Source: Amycolatopsis sp. NBC_01488
Lineage (GTDB): Bacteria; Actinomycetota; Actinomycetes; Mycobacteriales; Pseudonocardiaceae
Length of the DNA stretch: 64,000 nucleotides
NCBI RefSeq assembly: GCF_036227105.1
Contig: NZ_CP109434.1
Span: forward strand, 501,001-565,000
Direction of reading: 5' to 3'
In this document: piece by piece, positions 62,669 through 64,000 of the stretch
How positions within the stretch are numbered: the stretch's first letter is position 1
How the letters are laid out: each line of letters starts with the position of its first letter
The notes under the pieces: model-generated
Databases searched by the model: none
Told to the model about the DNA's origin: nothing
Seen by the model: the letters and a program-made list of their open reading frames with translations, nothing else
Position numbers and translations under genes: made by a program

Positions 62669-63490
62669 TTAGCGACGGCGGGCGAAGAAGCGATCCCCGG
62701 AGCGCTCCAGCACGAGGTCCTGGTCGAACGTCTTCGACAGGTTTTCGCTGGTGATGACGTCGTCGACGAGCCCGGACACCACCGCGTGGCCGTCGCGGAG
62801 AAGCAGCGCGTGGGTGAACCCCGGCGGGATCTCCTCGACGTGGTGGGTCACCAGCACCAGGGCCGGCGCGTCCGGGTCGAGCGCCAGGTCGGACAGGCGC
62901 GCCACCAGGTCTTCACGGCCGCCCAGGTCCAGGCCCGCGGCCGGCTCGTCGAGCAGCAGCATCTCGGGGTCGGTCATCAGCGACCGGGCGATCAGCGCGC
63001 GCTTGCGCTCGCCTTCGGACAGCGTGCCGAACGTGCGCTCGGCGAGCTGGCCGATGCCCATCGCTTCGAGCAGCTCGGTCGCGCGGGCGGTGTCGAGGGT
63101 GTCGTATTCCTCACGCCAGCGGCCGAGCACCGCATAGCCGGCGCTGACCACGACGTCCTTGACCAGCTCGTCGCCCGGCACGCGCTGGGCGATGGCCGCC
63201 GAGGTGAAGCCGATGCGCGGGCGCAGGTCGAAGATGTTGACCCGGCCGATCCGCTCGCCGAGCAGGTCGACCTCGCCGGTGGTCGGGTGCAGCTCGGCCG
63301 CGGCGAGGCGCAGCAGCGTGGTCTTGCCCGCGCCGTTCGGCCCGAGCACCACCCAACGCTCGTCCAGTTCCACGGACCAGTCGAGGCCGGCGAGGAGGTC
63401 GTTGGTCCCCCGGCGGACGCCGACACCGGCCATCCGGACCACGAGGTCGTCAAGTTCGCTGGGCTGGATCGGCTCGCTCACGAGGCCCAT
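62669..63490 (-). CDS. ABC transporter ATP-binding protein (Rv3041c-like)
   Basis: A 273-residue ATPase. Walker A is VLGPNGAGKTTLL, the Q-loop lies near GFTSAAIAQ, the signature is FGTLSEGERKRALIARSLM, and Walker B with D-loop is MLLLDEPAAGLDLGG. The H-loop is LVTHHVEEI. No permease gene is adjacent, as in mycobacteria for Rv3041c. The partner is unknown, and a non-transport role is possible. ATG 63490 (MGLVSEPIQPS) is chosen; the longer frame is arginine-rich and unlikely. Confidence 0.92.
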   Translation of the reverse strand: MGLVSEPIQPSELDDLVVRMAGVGVRRGTNDLLAGLDWSVELDERWVVLGPNGAGKTTLLRLAAAELHPTTGEVDLLGERIGRVNIFDLRPRIGFTSAAIAQRVPGDELVKDVVVSAGYAVLGRWREEYDTLDTARATELLEAMGIGQLAERTFGTLSEGERKRALIARSLMTDPEMLLLDEPAAGLDLGGREDLVARLSDLALDPDAPALVLVTHHVEEIPPGFTHALLLRDGHAVVSGLVDDVITSENLSKTFDQDLVLERSGDRFFARRR

Positions 63491-63623
63491 TCTGTCTGCC
63501 GTCGCGCGCGCGTGCGCACCCGCCCGGGTGAGTGGGCGATCCGGCAGGTCGGAGAGTGTCCACGACGTGGAACGTCGCACCGCGGGAGAGCAGCTCGCGC
63601 CGGAGTTGTGGCAGGATCGCCGC

Positions 63624-63737
63624 ATGTCCGCCGACGCGCCCGTGACCCCGGTGACCCGGGGCTCGTTCTGGCGCCGTCGCGCGATCGACCTGCTCCTCGT
63701 CGCTTCGGCCGGGTGTACGCGGGCGCGGCGCCGCTGA
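63624..63737 (+). pseudogene. Possible broken gene start between the ABC ATPase and cysteine dioxygenase genes
   Basis: ATG 63624 opens MSADAPVTPVTRGSFWRRRA, IDLLLVASAG, a plausible start of a protein. It then runs into CTRARRR and a stop at 63735. A neighbouring frame reads GRVYAGAAPLTFCAVPRCLA and also stops. This looks like a 5' remnant with a frameshift or deletion, but the parent gene is not recognised. The rest of 63491-63800 holds only the promoters of the two flanking genes. Confidence 0.35.
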
Positions 63738-63800
63738 CCTTCTGTGCGGTACCGCGCTGCCTCGCGTCCTGATCACCTTCGCGTCCGAGGAGCACCCGCG

Positions 63801-64000
63801 TTGACCACTTCCCTGACCCGTCCCGCCGTCGAGATCCACCCGCAGCTGACCGACCCGCTGCTGCCCGAGCTGCTGCACCCGTCGCGGCTGCTCTGGACGC
63901 CGCGCGAGCTGGCGGACCTGACGGCCACCATCGTCGGCGAACTGACCACCGGCCTGCGGGGCATCCTGCGGTTCGACGAGGACGGCCGCTGGTGGGCCCG
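63801..64000 (+). CDS. Cysteine dioxygenase-like protein (5' part, cut by window end)
   Basis: The frame from TTG 63801 (GAGGAG site 12 bases upstream) reads MTTSLTRPAVEIHPQLTDPL, LPELLHPSRLLWTPRELADL, TATIVGELTTGLRGILRFDE, DGRWWAR and is open at the window edge. The N-terminal pattern (HPSRLLWTPREL...RFDEDGRWWAR) is that of actinobacterial type I cysteine dioxygenases, which oxidise cysteine to cysteine sulfinate. The cupin iron ligands lie beyond the window, so activity cannot be judged. Confidence 0.7.
   Translation, partial: MTTSLTRPAVEIHPQLTDPLLPELLHPSRLLWTPRELADLTATIVGELTTGLRGILRFDEDGRWWA

Overview
The window is high-GC actinomycete DNA with GTG/TTG starts, many leaderless genes, tightly overlapping operons and very long antisense shadow ORFs. 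The gene content (methylglucose-polysaccharide genes, RamB-controlled glyoxylate shunt, DasR-type chitinase operators, a rifampicin-monooxygenase homologue) points to Pseudonocardiaceae, most likely an Amycolatopsis-like organism. This assignment is inferred from content; no 16S or tRNA gene is present.

Backbone. The order plsC, GNAT acyltransferase, etfA, etfB, methyltransferase, GH57 branching enzyme, GT4 glucosyltransferase, hexapeptide acyltransferase, THUMP-like methyltransferase, second methyltransferase, enoyl-CoA hydratase, ABC ATPase follows the order I recall for M. tuberculosis Rv3026c-Rv3041c, which includes the 6-O-methylglucose lipopolysaccharide genes. Here the backbone is opened in several places. 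About 5 kb lies between the GH57 and GT4 genes: peroxidase, DUF1479 oxygenase, ROK regulator, GH2 glycosidase. About 14 kb lies between the GT4 and acyltransferase genes: aceB/aceA/ramB, ilvA, a nitrilase-permease operon and others. About 30 kb (28.9-59.7 kb) lies between the acyltransferase and the THUMP-like methyltransferase.

Accessory region 29-47 kb. It holds a nucleoside hydrolase and NlpC/P60 pair, a rifampicin-monooxygenase-like gene with a leader ORF, and two separate ECF42 sigma / YciI (DGPF) modules. The two modules share a candidate promoter, TGT(C/A)GA-N17-CGTC. The region also has small regulators (two HxlR, one PadR, one XRE), a second FAD monooxygenase followed by a stray copy of its own 3' end, and a 0.4-kb array of hairpin-forming repeats of about 55 bp.

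Mobile element 47.89-57.75 kb. A 9.9-kb pSAM2-type actinomycete integrative and conjugative element (AICE) carries integrase, excisionase, HUH-type Rep, FtsK/TraB-like translocase, a zinc-ribbon mini-protein, a Pra-like activator, XRE regulators and CutA. It sits inside the reading frame of a GH18 chitinase gene rather than a tRNA gene. The two chitinase pieces, 47116-47907 and 57735-57929, join in frame across a 12-bp identical core. Identical 22-bp repeats flank the core inside the element as candidate integrase arm sites. The chitinase promoter has two DasR-like palindromes.

Decay. At least five loci carry internal deletions or partial copies: a SigE-type sigma factor fused to the tail of its neighbour (22 kb), an MFS transporter and a YjbR gene (41 kb), a monooxygenase tail (46.2 kb) and a HAD acid phosphatase (59.2-59.7 kb). 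The window ends inside a cysteine dioxygenase-like gene.
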